Shown: positions 14,639-24,369 of the stretch, one piece after another | Position numbering within the stretch: position 1 is the stretch's first letter | Layout of the letters: each line of letters begins with the position of its first letter | Assembly (NCBI GenBank): GCA_007859745.1 | Contig: SMLU01000003.1 | Location: 124,001-188,000, forward strand | Direction: 5' to 3' | DNA from: Phycisphaerae bacterium RAS1 | GTDB taxonomy: Bacteria > Planctomycetota > Phycisphaerae > UBA1845 > Fen-1342 | DNA: 64,000 nt | The notes under the pieces: model-generated | Seen by the model: only the letters and a program-made list of their open reading frames with translations | Database searches by the model: none | Told to the model about the DNA's origin: nothing | Program-made: the position numbers and the translations under genes

Positions 14639-17167
14639 ATGAAGAACTTTCTGCGTTGTCTGACGCCGACGCTGGCGCTGTGTAGCGCCGCGCTGGCTCA
14701 GACGCCGACCATCGACGGGACGGCGGATCCCCTGTACTGCGAGGCCGTCGTGATTCAGGACACCTCGACCGGATTCGGGAATGCCAATAACGGCCAGGTG
14801 GGGATCTGCAATGGCTCAGAGCTGGACCAGGCGTTCGCGTATGTCAATGGCGGCACGCTGTACCTCGTGTTTGCGGGCAATCTCGAGCACAACTTCAACA
14901 AGCTGGAAATCTTCTTTGATACCATTGCGGGCGGACAGAACCAGCTTCGCAACGACAACGGGACCGGCGGCGTCAACGACGGCGTGAACCGCATGGGCGG
15001 CGGCTTGCCCGCCAACCCGCCCGGCCCGGGTCTGAAGTTCGACGCGGGTTTCGACGCCGACTACTGGATCAGCGTGACCGGCGGCCCGAACAACCCGGCG
15101 ACGTACAGCATCTTCCTGGACTACGCCCGCTTGCGCCCGAACGTCGGCGACGCGGGAGAGACCTACTACCTCGGGCAGGGCCAGGAAGCCAGTGAAACCG
15201 TCGGCGGGGCGCTCACCGGCGGCACCAATCCGAACAACATTCTCGCGACGATCGACAACAGCAACGTCGCAGGCGTCGCCGGCGGAAACGGCGGCCTCGA
15301 CAGCGGCGCCGGCGTCCGCACGGGCGTCGAGCTGGCGATCCCGCTGGCGGCGATTGGAACTCCGACCGGCACGTTCAAAATCTGTGCATTCATCAACGGA
15401 CAACAGCACGATTTCTGCTCGAACCAGTTCCTTGGCGGAACATTCGGCGCCGCCAACCTGGGCGAGCCGCGCAACCTCGATCTGACCGCCGCGCCCGTTG
15501 ATTTCACTGATCAGAACTTCTCCGTGTCGCTGGTCACGCCCCCCTGCGGCGCGTGCTGCGACCTGGGCGCTCAGACGTGCTCACAAACGACGCAGGTCAA
15601 CTGCGCCGGCGGCGGCTTCCAGTGGACCGCCAACCTGAGCTGCGACGGCAACCCGTGCGACAACGTCGTCACCGGCGCTTGCTGCCTCGGAACGAATTGC
15701 TCAATCGACACGGCCACCGGCTGCACGAACCAGGGCGGCATCTACGCCGGCGATGGCAGCACCTGTGCCACGTTCCCGTGTGCGAACGTCGGCGCTTGCT
15801 GCAACGGCACGAGCTGCTCGATCGTGATCGATGCGCCGGCTTGCACCGGCGGCGGCGGCGAGTATCTCGGCATCGGCACCAACTGCGACGCCAGCCCCTG
15901 CGCCACGGGCGCCTGCTGCGTCAACGGCGGCTGCCAGACGCTTCGCGAGGAACAGTGCCTCAACCTCGACGGCGACTACTTCGGCGACGGCTCGACTTGC
16001 GGCACGATTGTCTGCGATCTCGGCCGCTGCTGCATCGATGACAAGTGCTTCGTCATCCGCGGCGACGAGTGCACCGCCCTTGGCGGCGCTTTCGCGGTCG
16101 GCCTCGACTGCACCGGCAATCCCTGCGGCACGCCGGTCGGCCAGCCGGAAGTGGACGGCCTGCTCGACCTCAGCTACACCGGACCGTGGGCCGTGCAGGA
16201 CACAGAGACCGGATTCGGCAACGCAACCGGCGGCCTGATCGACTTCGCCGGCGGCTCTGAGCTTGACGTGGCCTGGGCCGCGATCAAGGGCGGCAAGCTG
16301 TACCTGCTGCTGGCGGGCAACCTCGAGTCCAACTTCAACAAGCTCGAAGTGTTCTTCGACACGATCCCCGGTGGCCAGAACCAGCTCCGCAACGACAACC
16401 CGGACGTTGATTTCAACGGCCTGAACCGCATGGGCACCGACACGGTCGATCCGATTCTGAACCCCGGTCTCAAGTTCGACGCCGGCTTTGAGCCGGATTA
16501 CTACTTCACCTGCACGCACGGCGGGCAGGCGAATCGCCCGTCGACCAGCATCTTCGCCAACTTCGTCCGCATGCGCACCAGCGACACGGATCCGGGCGAA
16601 GGCTACTTCCTCGGCGAAGGCCGCGCCGCCAACTACACCCGCGGCGGCCTGCTGAACCGCAACCCGGGCGGCAATAACCCGTTCGGCATCATGTGCACGC
16701 TCGACAACAGCAACATCCTGGGCGTGATCGGCGGCTTCGCCGCCGGTGACGGTTCCGGCGTCACCACCGGCGTCGAAATCTGCATCCCGCTCTCGGCGAT
16801 CGGCGACCCGACCGGCGTGATCAAGGTCTGTGCGTTCATCAACGGACAGGGCCATGACTTCGCCGCAAACCAGTTCCTGGCGGGCGAAGGCGCGTTCAAC
16901 GGCAACAACTACGGCGAGCCGCGGCGCATCGACCTGACGCTCACCCCCGGCGATCAGTTCTTCCTCATCTACCGCCAGGGCGACATGAACTGCGACGGCG
17001 CCGTGAACATCCTCGACATCAACGCGTTCGTGCAGGCTCTGGCCGATCCGGCGGGCTACGCCCTGACGTACCCGGACTGCTCGATCGAGCTGGCGGATAT
17101 CAACAAGGACGGCGATGTGAACGTCCTGGATATCAACTTCTTCGTGGCCCTGCTGTCGGGCGGTTGA
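14639..17167 (+). CDS. Large exported protein: two homologous lobes, five Cys-rich modules, dockerin-like C-terminus
   Basis: 842 aa, with AGGAG eight bases before the ATG and a signal peptide ending near SAALAQ. Residues about 22-300 and 500-780 are clearly duplicated lobes (VIQDTSTGFGNA against AVQDTETGFGNA; FFDTIAGGQNQLRND against FFDTIPGGQNQLRND). Between them lie five modules of about 40 residues, each starting GACC or GRCC and carrying six or so cysteines with a G-x-Y/F-x-G-x-G-x-x-C pattern. The C-terminal 60 residues form a double calcium-loop motif, GDMNCDGAVNILDIN and DINKDGDVNVLDIN, typical of planctomycete exported proteins. I infer an extracellular structural or adhesive role; no enzyme motif is visible. 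Confidence 0.8.
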   Translation: MKNFLRCLTPTLALCSAALAQTPTIDGTADPLYCEAVVIQDTSTGFGNANNGQVGICNGSELDQAFAYVNGGTLYLVFAGNLEHNFNKLEIFFDTIAGGQNQLRNDNGTGGVNDGVNRMGGGLPANPPGPGLKFDAGFDADYWISVTGGPNNPATYSIFLDYARLRPNVGDAGETYYLGQGQEASETVGGALTGGTNPNNILATIDNSNVAGVAGGNGGLDSGAGVRTGVELAIPLAAIGTPTGTFKICAFINGQQHDFCSNQFLGGTFGAANLGEPRNLDLTAAPVDFTDQNFSVSLVTPPCGACCDLGAQTCSQTTQVNCAGGGFQWTANLSCDGNPCDNVVTGACCLGTNCSIDTATGCTNQGGIYAGDGSTCATFPCANVGACCNGTSCSIVIDAPACTGGGGEYLGIGTNCDASPCATGACCVNGGCQTLREEQCLNLDGDYFGDGSTCGTIVCDLGRCCIDDKCFVIRGDECTALGGAFAVGLDCTGNPCGTPVGQPEVDGLLDLSYTGPWAVQDTETGFGNATGGLIDFAGGSELDVAWAAIKGGKLYLLLAGNLESNFNKLEVFFDTIPGGQNQLRNDNPDVDFNGLNRMGTDTVDPILNPGLKFDAGFEPDYYFTCTHGGQANRPSTSIFANFVRMRTSDTDPGEGYFLGEGRAANYTRGGLLNRNPGGNNPFGIMCTLDNSNILGVIGGFAAGDGSGVTTGVEICIPLSAIGDPTGVIKVCAFINGQGHDFAANQFLAGEGAFNGNNYGEPRRIDLTLTPGDQFFLIYRQGDMNCDGAVNILDINAFVQALADPAGYALTYPDCSIELADINKDGDVNVLDINFFVALLSGG

Positions 17168-17182
17168 TTCGCGCGTGACTCC

Positions 17183-17215
17183 GGCGGCGCCGGTAGAGAG
17201 GCCGGCGCCGCCTTT
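17183..17215 (+). terminator. Rho-independent-like hairpin
   Basis: GGCGGCGCCGG, a seven-base loop, then CCGGCGCCGCC followed by TTT. It lies 15 bases after the exported-protein stop codon and before the next gene's ribosome-binding site. Confidence 0.75.
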
Positions 17216-17267
17216 CACATATTGCGTAGGTTTTTTTGCTTTTCGTCTTGAGAGGAGAAGAGAGACT

Positions 17268-18062
17268 ATGAAGAAGTTCCTTCTGTCGACGGCGGCTGCG
17301 GCCATGCTGTCGACGCCCGCCCTGGCGGCGCTGATCGACACGCGTGTCGACACGACGCCCGGCGGAGCCACGATCGACGGCGCCATCAGCGCCGACGAGT
17401 ACGGGCTGGGCAATTCGTACAGCTATGGCGGCGGCGGCGGCGGCTTCGGCGGCACGCTCGGCGCCGGCACGCTGTACATGAACAGCACGAACACCGACCT
17501 TCAGATCGGGTTCCAGCCCGGCAACAACCTGAACGACAACGTCGTCATCTTCCTTGACACCCGCGCCGGCGGATTCACCGACGCCATGATGGGCGACCGC
17601 GCCGACGGCGGTCGCCGCGGCTCGTCGGAAATTTCGCTCGACGGCAACGATTCCTTCGATCCGGGCTTCCTCCCCGATTTCAGTATCGTCATCGGGAACT
17701 TTGGCATCGTCACGTTCGAGCTGGCCGCGGGCGGCGACGGAAGCCTGATCTTCGTCGACTACAACGGCACGTTCACTGGCTCGGCCCCGACGCCGCGAGA
17801 GTACAACATCGGTCTCGCGGCCATCGCCTCAGGGCCAGCCGCGAACATCGACTTCTTCGCCGCGTATACATCCGACTCGGCCTTCGCCTCGAACGAGTCG
17901 ATTCCGGCCTGGGACCCGCTGAACGTCGGCGGAAACCCCGGCTTCGGAACAGCCGGCACCGAAAACCCGGGCTACGGCAACTATGACCGCTTCGTGACAG
18001 CCCCGGAGCCGGCCTCGCTGGCCCTGCTCGGCCTGGCGGCCCTGGCGATTCGCCGCCGCTAG
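17268..18062 (+). CDS. PEP-CTERM exported protein
   Basis: 264 aa. The ATG is preceded by GAGAGGAGAAGAGAG. The signal peptide is MKKFLLSTAAAAMLSTPALA. The body is Gly/Asp-rich (YSYGGGGGGFGGTLG). The C-terminus is a classical PEP-CTERM sorting tail: APEPASLALLGLAALA then IRRR. Such tails are recognised by exosortase-type transpeptidases; none is in this window. The N-terminal region (IDGAISADEYG, then QIGFQPGNNLNDNVVIFLDT) resembles the lobes of the preceding exported protein in style, suggesting related surface roles. Confidence 0.85.
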   Translation: MKKFLLSTAAAAMLSTPALAALIDTRVDTTPGGATIDGAISADEYGLGNSYSYGGGGGGFGGTLGAGTLYMNSTNTDLQIGFQPGNNLNDNVVIFLDTRAGGFTDAMMGDRADGGRRGSSEISLDGNDSFDPGFLPDFSIVIGNFGIVTFELAAGGDGSLIFVDYNGTFTGSAPTPREYNIGLAAIASGPAANIDFFAAYTSDSAFASNESIPAWDPLNVGGNPGFGTAGTENPGYGNYDRFVTAPEPASLALLGLAALAIRRR

Positions 18063-18148
18063 TCCGCGTTTTTCGATCTGCGCGCTGTGGATTCAGATGC
18101 TTCGAGCCGTCGCGGTCACTGACTGCGGCGGCTCGAACGCTTTTATCC

Positions 18149-18204
18149 GTGAGGGAGCGCTCTCCCAGCATTTCCGAGCCGCGACCGTGAGGGAGCGGTT
18201 CCGT
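18149..18204. repeat. Family-B repeat halves
   Basis: GTGAGGGAGCGCTC followed by CCGAGCCGCGACCGTGAGGG, a direct repeat of the family-B arm seen at 26075-26099. Confidence 0.75.
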
Positions 18205-18235
18205 AAGTCAGCCTGCGCAACGCCGGAGCGCCAGC

Positions 18236-18321
18236 AGAGCCCCAAGCGCAAGCGCGCGGGCATTCGTTCGCAGCGCCGTCGATCGGCAGGAAACACCCAC
18301 GCGCTCGCGCTTGGGGCTCTG
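18236..18321. repeat. Inverted repeat, AAGCGCAAGCG family (copy 1)
   Basis: Left arm AGAGCCCCAAGCGCAAGCGC, right arm GCGCTCGCGCTTGGGGCTCT, about 40 bases apart. It ends just before the stop of the Nudix gene. A related element is at 35211-35326. Confidence 0.85.
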
Positions 18322-18341
18322 AAATTCTCATCGCGTGGACG

Positions 18342-18749
18342 TCAAGCCGGCGCGCGGAAATACGCCTCGAGAATCGCGGCATTGACCTCCGGCATCGCCA
18401 GCCGGCGCAACTCCTCCGTCGTCACCCAGCCGCACTCCTCGCTGGCAAGCGGGCGGGCTTCGCCGCTTACCCAGCGGCACGCCACCGGCGCCAGGTCAAT
18501 CACGCGGTCGCCATAGTCGCAGCGGATGGACGCGAGCGTGCGATCCGCCGCCACCACGACGCCGCATTCTTCAAGCGCTTCGCGGACGGCGGCCTCTGCG
18601 GGCGTTTCGCCCGTTTCGCACTTTCCTCCGGGAAACTCCCACAATCCCCCGAGGTGCACGTCGCGCGGCCGGCGCGCAACGAGCCATAGCCCATCGCGCC
18701 GGATGATCGCCAGGGCGACGGGTTGTGGAACGACTGCGCGCGGCTGCAT
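18342..18749 (-). CDS. Nudix hydrolase, MutT-like
   Basis: 135 aa. A full Nudix box lies at residues 42-64 (G-x5-E-x7-RE-x2-EE-x-G), preceded by [10 protein letters not shown]. MutT-type enzymes hydrolyse oxidised nucleoside triphosphates such as 8-oxo-dGTP; the close match of [13 protein letters not shown] to MutT/YfcD-like proteins supports this, but substrate cannot be read from sequence. Gene neighbours give no further clue. Confidence 0.85.
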   Translation of the reverse strand: MQPRAVVPQPVALAIIRRDGLWLVARRPRDVHLGGLWEFPGGKCETGETPAEAAVREALEECGVVVAADRTLASIRCDYGDRVIDLAPVACRWVSGEARPLASEECGWVTTEELRRLAMPEVNAAILEAYFRAPA

Positions 18750-18875
18750 TTACGATGACTCTTGTCGCGAAGTCTAGGCCACGCGTGCCGCTCGCGCCAA
18801 ACGCCCGCCGGCCTCTCGAACGGGGTCCGGCACGGCGTGGCCAGGATTTTGGCAGATGCCGCCGGTAAGGCCGCT

Positions 18876-18980
18876 TTTCCGAACCCGCGGCGCCAAGCGG
18901 CGGGTTGACGATCGTAAGCGGGTGGCGCCTCACAGGCGTGGGACGTCGACCCGCCGCTTGGCGCGGCGGGTTCGGACAGA
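18876..18980. repeat. Family-A bipartite palindrome (copy 3) in the 378-base Nudix-gyrB gap
   Basis: Left arm TTTCCGAACCCGCGGCGCCA, right arm GGCGCGGCGGGTTCGGACAG. The rest of the gap 18750-19127 between divergent Nudix and gyrB genes shows no gene or clear promoter. Confidence 0.88.
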
Positions 18981-19127
18981 TATGCCCGCCGAGCCTGCCC
19001 AAACCCGTGGTCACACCCCGCACTAGCGGACCCCGCCCCGGCATGACGTGGCGGCGGTTTCCCGGTAAAATCCGGCGTTGTTCCGTCGTTTGTCATGGAT
19101 GACCCTGGGCCTGGCGCGGTGATGTAG

Positions 19128-21578
19128 ATGACCGTTATGAGCGTTCCTCCGGCGGGTTCATACGACGAGGCGAACATTCAGATGCTGGAGGGCGTGGATC
19201 ACATCCGCGCCCGCCCCAGCATGTACATCGGCGACACCGCCGCCTACGGCCTGCATCACCTGGTTTACGAAGTCGTCGACAACTCGATCGACGAGGCGAT
19301 GGCGGGCGTCTGCAAGAACATCACGGTCGCGCTGCGCGGCGATGGCGGCGTGTGCGTCGAGGACGACGGCCGCGGCATCCCCATCGGCTTCAAGGAAGAA
19401 TACGGCATGACCGCCATCGAGCTGGTCATGACCAAAATCGGCTCGGGAGGGAAGTTCGACCGCGACGCCTACAAGGTCTCCGGCGGGCTGCACGGCGTGG
19501 GCGTCACGGCCGTGAATGCGCTCTCCGAGTGGCTCGAGGCGCAGAGCATCCGGGACGGCAAGATCTGGTCGATCCGCTTCGAGCGCGGCAAGACCGTCCG
19601 GCCGCTGGAAGCCATCGGCGGCGCCGCGAGTCGCACGGGCACGGTTGTCACGTTCAAGCCGGACGCCGATATCTTCTCGGTGACGGCGTTCAGCCACGAC
19701 ATCATCGCCCGCCGGCTGCGCGAGCTGGCGTACTTGAACTCCGGCGTACGCATCACGTTCATCGATGAGCGCGAGGGCTCGCGCGAGGAGTTCTGCTTTG
19801 AGAACGGCATCAAGCAGTTCGTGCAGCACCTGAACGAGGGCAAGGAGGCCCTGCACGACGCGGTCTATTTCAAGCGCGACGATGCTGCCACCCGGCTGAT
19901 CTGCGAGATCGCCTTTCAGTATTCCGACGGCTACGACGAGACGACGCTCTCGTTTGCCAACAATATCAACACCAAGGAGGGCGGGACGCACCTGTCGGGC
20001 TTCCGCGCGGCGCTGACGCGCGTCATCAACGCCTACGCCCGCAAGAGCAACCTGCTGAAGGAAAAGGAGCCGACGCCGACGGGCGAGGACATCCGCGAGG
20101 GGCTGTGCGCGGTCGTCTCCGTCAAGGTGCCCGAGCCGCAGTTCGAAGGCCAGACCAAGACCAAGCTCGGCAACGGCGACGTCGGCACGTTCGTCGAAAC
20201 GACGGTGAACGAGCTGCTGGGCAACTACCTCGAAGAGCATCCGGCCGAGGCCAAGCGCATCGTGCAGAAGGCGGTGCAGGCGGCGATCGCCCGCGAAGCG
20301 GCGCGCAAGGCGCGTGAGACGGCCCGCAAGTCGGCCATGTCCGGCGGCGGGCTGTCGCGCAAACTGGTCGATTGCTCCAGCCGCGACGTCGAGTCCACCG
20401 AGCTGTTCATCGTGGAGGGCGATTCGGCGGCCGGCTCGGCCAAGGGTTATCGCGACTCGGCCACGCAGGCGATTCTGCCGATCCGCGGCAAGATTCTGAA
20501 CGTCGAGAAGGCGCGGCTGCACAAGGTGCTCAGCCACGAGGAAATCCTGGAGATCATCAAGGCGCTGGGCACGGGCATCGGGGCAGAAGAGTTCGACCTC
20601 GGCAAGCTGCGCTACGGCAAGATCATCCTGATGACCGACGCCGACGTGGACGGCTCGCACATCCGCACGCTGCTGCTCACGTTCTTCTTCCGCCAGATGC
20701 GCCCGCTGATCGAGGCCGGGCGGATCTACATCGCCCAGCCGCCGCTGTATCAACTGGCCAGGGCCAAGAAACGTGAGTACGTGCTGGATGATCCGGCGCT
20801 GAACCGCAAGACGTCGGAGCTCGGGCTGGAAGGGGCGGTGCTGCGGGTGCAGCGCGACGGCGAGCCGCCGCGCGAAATCGCCGATGGCGAGTTGCGCGAG
20901 CTGATGGCGCTGCTGGACGACATCGAGCGGCACGGCAAGGTGCTTTCGCGCCGCGGCATTTCGCTGCGGGCGCTGTGCGACCTGCGCTCGCCGACCGGCG
21001 GTTTGCCGATCGTCCGCGGCAGCAGCGGCGAGGACGAGCGTTTCTTCTACTCCGACGAGGAATTCGAGGCCTGGCGCCGCGAGCGGGCGGCGATCGGCGA
21101 GACGGCGACGCGCACCGAGCTGGTCGGGGCGCGCACGCTGCAGAAAGCCATCGTGCGGCTGGCCGATTTCGGCTGCGACATCGACGACCTGTTCCTGAAA
21201 CGCGAGGAACTGATCACCGGCGAGCGCACCGCCGCGGTCTTCATGCTGCGCAGTTCGGGCGGCGAACCGGTCGAGCTGGAGAACCTCGCCGCCGTGACCG
21301 ACGGCGTGCGGACGCTCGGCGCCGGAGGCTGGGAGATCAAGCGCTTCAAGGGGCTGGGCGAGATGAACAAGGAAGAGCTGTGGGAAACGACGATGGACCC
21401 GGCCAACCGCGTGATGCGCAAGGTCATCATCAGCGAGACCGACGCCGACCCGGAGCAGCTCGACATCGACGCGCGCGAGGCGAACATCATGTTCAGCATT
21501 CTCATGGGCGAAGACGTCGAGAAGCGAAAGGGCTTCATCGAAGAGAACGCGATTCACGTCAAGAATCTGGACGTTTAG
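19128..21578 (+). CDS. gyrB: DNA gyrase subunit B
   Basis: 816 aa, close to the Gram-negative GyrB length. GHKL ATPase motifs: EVVDNSIDEAMAG, EDDGRGIPIG and GGLHGVGVTAVNALS. TOPRIM motifs: FIVEGDSAAGSAK and MTDADVDGSHIRTLLLTFFFR. The C-terminal GyrB motif is IKRFKGLGEMN. With GyrA it introduces negative supercoils using ATP. gyrA is not in the window. Two in-frame ATGs (19128, 19137) precede the conserved start; no strong ribosome-binding site separates them. Confidence 0.96.
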   Translation: MTVMSVPPAGSYDEANIQMLEGVDHIRARPSMYIGDTAAYGLHHLVYEVVDNSIDEAMAGVCKNITVALRGDGGVCVEDDGRGIPIGFKEEYGMTAIELVMTKIGSGGKFDRDAYKVSGGLHGVGVTAVNALSEWLEAQSIRDGKIWSIRFERGKTVRPLEAIGGAASRTGTVVTFKPDADIFSVTAFSHDIIARRLRELAYLNSGVRITFIDEREGSREEFCFENGIKQFVQHLNEGKEALHDAVYFKRDDAATRLICEIAFQYSDGYDETTLSFANNINTKEGGTHLSGFRAALTRVINAYARKSNLLKEKEPTPTGEDIREGLCAVVSVKVPEPQFEGQTKTKLGNGDVGTFVETTVNELLGNYLEEHPAEAKRIVQKAVQAAIAREAARKARETARKSAMSGGGLSRKLVDCSSRDVESTELFIVEGDSAAGSAKGYRDSATQAILPIRGKILNVEKARLHKVLSHEEILEIIKALGTGIGAEEFDLGKLRYGKIILMTDADVDGSHIRTLLLTFFFRQMRPLIEAGRIYIAQPPLYQLARAKKREYVLDDPALNRKTSELGLEGAVLRVQRDGEPPREIADGELRELMALLDDIERHGKVLSRRGISLRALCDLRSPTGGLPIVRGSSGEDERFFYSDEEFEAWRRERAAIGETATRTELVGARTLQKAIVRLADFGCDIDDLFLKREELITGERTAAVFMLRSSGGEPVELENLAAVTDGVRTLGAGGWEIKRFKGLGEMNKEELWETTMDPANRVMRKVIISETDADPEQLDIDAREANIMFSILMGEDVEKRKGFIEENAIHVKNLDV

Positions 21579-21594
21579 CCGCGGGCCTGTCGGA

Positions 21595-21696
21595 TTGAAC
21601 CACGGAGTCACGGAGACACGGAGAATACCATTGGTATCGGAATTCCCCGTCTTCGTGTTTTCCGAATCTCCGTGACTCCGTGACTCCGTGGTTCAA
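21595..21696. repeat. Long inverted repeat between convergent gyrB and ALDH genes
   Basis: Left arm TTGAACCACGGAGTCACGGA, right arm TCCGTGACTCCGTGGTTCAA; inner ACGGAGA/TCTCCGT repeats extend the stem. It lies between the two stops and may terminate transcription both ways. Confidence 0.88.
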
Positions 21697-21705
21697 TTCG
21701 GTTTA

Positions 21706-23160
21706 CTACGCGACCTCCCGCGACTGAAACGCCCGCTGGTGGTACAGCAGTTCAAACAGGTTTCCCTCATGCGGCTGGTCCCAGGCGAGCTGCCAGGTGG
21801 GAATCGGGCCGATGTTCAGCCGGTCCACGTTCGCGGAAGCCATCAGCGCCTCGATGAATCGCTTGTCGCGCGTGATTGCGGTGACCACCAGCGACGAACC
21901 GATCTCGCCCGGGATGTGCTTCGCCGGGCGCTCCACGACGGAGGCGAAAGGGAACAGGAACTCGCGGTTCGCCAACGGGTGCGGCTCATCCGCGGCGCGT
22001 GGGGCCGCCGAGCCCGCCGCCGGGTCGATCCAGATGATCGTGGGAAGAAGCCAGGCGCAGCGGCCGCGTTTCACGAGTCGCCGCGATCCGCGCAGCGCTT
22101 CGGTCAGGTCGGCGGCGCCGGGCTCTCGCAAGCCGGCGTCGATCGTCAGTGAGATGCGCTCCGCCATGTCGGCGTTTGCGAAGGCGGCAATCTCGGCCCG
22201 GCCGTCGTCGGCGGGCAGCGCTTCGACCTTGGCCAGCCGCGCCGCGAGGGCGTCGGCGATTTTCCTGCCGTGCCGCGGCGTCCAGACAGCCGATGCGTTG
22301 ATGCACGATCGGCCGGCGTTGGCGCTGATCGACGAGACCATCACGTCGATGTGCCGCTCCCATTCATCCGCCGCGTCCGGGCCGAGGATCACCTTGCTGT
22401 AGCCGGGGCCGTGCAGCTCGATGCGGCGGTCGTTGGCGTAGGGCCGCGTGGTGCTGGCGTCGCCGAAGAGCATGGCGCGATCGACGCTTCGCAGCAGCTC
22501 GCCGGCGCCGGCGTGGTCGGTCGGATAAAAGCCGAACGCCTCCGCCGGGAAACCCGCCGCGATCAGCGCCGCGATGATCCGCAGCGGCGTCCAGGGTTCC
22601 TCGCGGCCGGGTTTGAGGACGATCGGGGCTTTCAGCACTACGGCGGGAATCCAGAGGGCGTGCACTCCGGGTGAGTTGCTGGGTAGGACCGCTCCGAAGA
22701 TGCGGCCTTCACGATAGAAGCTGACGGTTCGGCCTTCGGTGACGCCGTGGCCGCGGTCGAGGATTTCGAGGTCGAGCCCGCGCGTCAGGCCGGCCAGGAC
22801 GGTGTTGATGTTCGCCATGACGTGCCGGATCTTTCCGGCGTTGGTGTGGCAGTAAGTTACGGGCATGCCGGTCGTGGCGGAAAGGCAGCGAACGTAGTCG
22901 TCGAACGACTGCGCAGCGTCGCCGAGGGGCAGTGCCGCGGTCGCGAATAACTCCGCGGCGCGTTTGCAGCGGGCGATGAGGTCCGCCGTCGAGAACCGCT
23001 CGAGAATGGTGTCATCGAGCTGATGAATGTCGCGGACCAGCAGGCCGCTGTTGGCGAGGCTGAGGCTGGCGATCGGCTCGCCGGTCGCGTGGTGAACAAG
23101 CGTTGTCTTCTCGACACTTTCGTAAGGCGTGCCGCGGCGGAGCAGGGGGATGTGGATCAT
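21706..23160 (-). CDS. Aldehyde dehydrogenase family protein
   Basis: 484 aa from the ATG at 23160; the frame runs further upstream only through repeat DNA. ALDH features: GAVLPSNSPGVHALW and ALKAPIVLKPGREEPWTP in the NAD-binding region, and NAGRSCINAS with the expected catalytic Cys286. The usual ELGGK glutamate motif is replaced by the looser IELHGPGYSKVILG, and the C-terminal EEIFGP motif reads REFLFPFASVV, so this is a divergent branch. Substrate unknown. An acylating or CoA-linked activity is possible but unproven. Confidence 0.8.
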   Translation of the reverse strand: MIHIPLLRRGTPYESVEKTTLVHHATGEPIASLSLANSGLLVRDIHQLDDTILERFSTADLIARCKRAAELFATAALPLGDAAQSFDDYVRCLSATTGMPVTYCHTNAGKIRHVMANINTVLAGLTRGLDLEILDRGHGVTEGRTVSFYREGRIFGAVLPSNSPGVHALWIPAVVLKAPIVLKPGREEPWTPLRIIAALIAAGFPAEAFGFYPTDHAGAGELLRSVDRAMLFGDASTTRPYANDRRIELHGPGYSKVILGPDAADEWERHIDVMVSSISANAGRSCINASAVWTPRHGRKIADALAARLAKVEALPADDGRAEIAAFANADMAERISLTIDAGLREPGAADLTEALRGSRRLVKRGRCAWLLPTIIWIDPAAGSAAPRAADEPHPLANREFLFPFASVVERPAKHIPGEIGSSLVVTAITRDKRFIEALMASANVDRLNIGPIPTWQLAWDQPHEGNLFELLYHQRAFQSREVA

Positions 23161-23260
23161 GGTGAGGCTGATTGTAGCGGCGGCGGCGGCGCGGGGACTC
23201 GATGTGGCAGCCGGCACGGGACGAGTGATGTGCCCAGAAATCCGGGCAAGCCGGCCGGCT

Positions 23261-23364
23261 TGTCCGAACCCGCCGCGCCAAGCGGCGGGTCGACGTCCCC
23301 GGCCTGTGAGGCGCCGCTCGCTTTCGAACGTCAACCCGCCGCTTGGCGCGGCGGGTTCGGACGG
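23261..23364. repeat. Family-A bipartite palindrome (copy 4)
   Basis: Left arm TCCGAACCCGCCGCGCCAAG, right arm CTTGGCGCGGCGGGTTCGGA. It lies between the same-strand ALDH and membrane-protein genes. Confidence 0.9.
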
Positions 23365-23402
23365 AGCGCGACGTCGGCCGCGCGCTAGCAGTCCGCGCGT
23401 GA

Positions 23403-23957
23403 CTACGAGTGCATGCGATCCGGCAACGTGCTGACCGAAGTCCGCCAGTGGTGCAGCAGCGTCAGGATGCCGAAGAGCGTGGCGATCGTATAGACCGACG
23501 CCGCTCCGTAGAACAGCCACCAGGTTCCGCTGTTCGGGTCGTCCATCGCTTCGACATACAGTCGGTGCAGGGCCAGCGCGATCAACAGGAAGTAAAAAAG
23601 GAAGAACAGCATGATCAGCGAGCCGGCGTACTGCCGGTCCATGACGCGGAAATCCGGGCGGGACTCGATCCAGGCTTCCCAGCTTGGCTGATACGGAACC
23701 TGCGTCTCGATGTGCTCGCGGATATATCGTCCGGCCCGCATCATGTGATTCTGCTCGGCCAGGAACAGCACGATCAGGACCAGCAGAAAAAACGGCAGCA
23801 CCATCCAGATGGGAATGGTCGCCGTCATCAGGAAGTAGCTCAGCGTCGGAATGCCCAGAAGCCCGATGACCACGATCCAGAACGCCCGCAACTGGTGCCC
23901 CTCGATCTCGCGGCGGAGCGTGGCGAACTGTTGCGACAGGTACTCATTCTTATCCAT
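23403..23957 (-). CDS. Four-TM membrane protein, function unknown
   Basis: 184 aa. The ATG at 23957 has GGAGA about six bases upstream. An amphipathic N-terminal helix (NEYLSQQFATLRREIEGHQL) precedes two adjacent membrane segments (about 25-72). A soluble loop follows (HIETQVPYQPSWEAWIESRP), then two more membrane segments (about 118-140 and 155-175). No known family recognised. Confidence 0.7.
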   Translation of the reverse strand: MDKNEYLSQQFATLRREIEGHQLRAFWIVVIGLLGIPTLSYFLMTATIPIWMVLPFFLLVLIVLFLAEQNHMMRAGRYIREHIETQVPYQPSWEAWIESRPDFRVMDRQYAGSLIMLFFLFYFLLIALALHRLYVEAMDDPNSGTWWLFYGAASVYTIATLFGILTLLHHWRTSVSTLPDRMHS

Positions 23958-24162
23958 TGGTTTCTCCGCATGGTGACGCACGGCAGCGACGGGCGCCGAC
24001 GCGGCCGTGCCGCGCCGAACGCTCCAAGCGAGCGCCGCGCGGCCGGATTAGGCAACCCGCGGCATGGCCCACAGGTCAAGCGCCCCTCGCCTGGAACTGC
24101 TGTGTCATTATCCACCGCGGGGCGGCGCGCGACAAGCGCCGCCGCCGGAAAGGCCCGGTTAA

Positions 24163-24329
24163 GGGTGCATCCCGGTCGAGGTTGCGAGTCGGCGGCGTCA
24201 TTCCGAACCCGCCGCGCCAAGCGGCGGGTTGACGATCGGTGGCGATCGGCGCCCCACGAGCCGCGGTCATCACCCCGCCGCTTGGCGCGGCGGGTTCGGA
24301 CGGATCGCCACCTGAAAACGGATGCACCC
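24163..24329. repeat. 167-bp MITE-like element containing a family-A palindrome (copy 5)
   Basis: Outer inverted ends GGGTGCATCC and GGATGCACCC enclose the family-A core (24200-24303). A second 167-bp example is at 28609-28775. It fills much of the 412-base gap 23958-24369 between divergent genes; the remainder of that gap shows no gene. Confidence 0.88.
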
Positions 24330-24369
24330 CCCGGTTAGAATCTCCTGACGATTGAGCGAAACTCGCACC

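Noticed and set aside
16970-17167. Cellulosome component (true dockerin)
   Set aside because: The double loop is a degenerate dockerin-like motif common in planctomycete exported proteins; no cohesin is present in the window.
15701-17413. Minus-strand open frame opposite the exported-protein gene
   Set aside because: Antisense to a gene with signal peptide, duplicated lobes and dockerin-like tail; no motifs of its own.
19158-21611. Long minus-strand open frame opposite gyrB
   Set aside because: Shadow of gyrB; no recognisable domains, residue use typical of antisense frames in GC-rich DNA.
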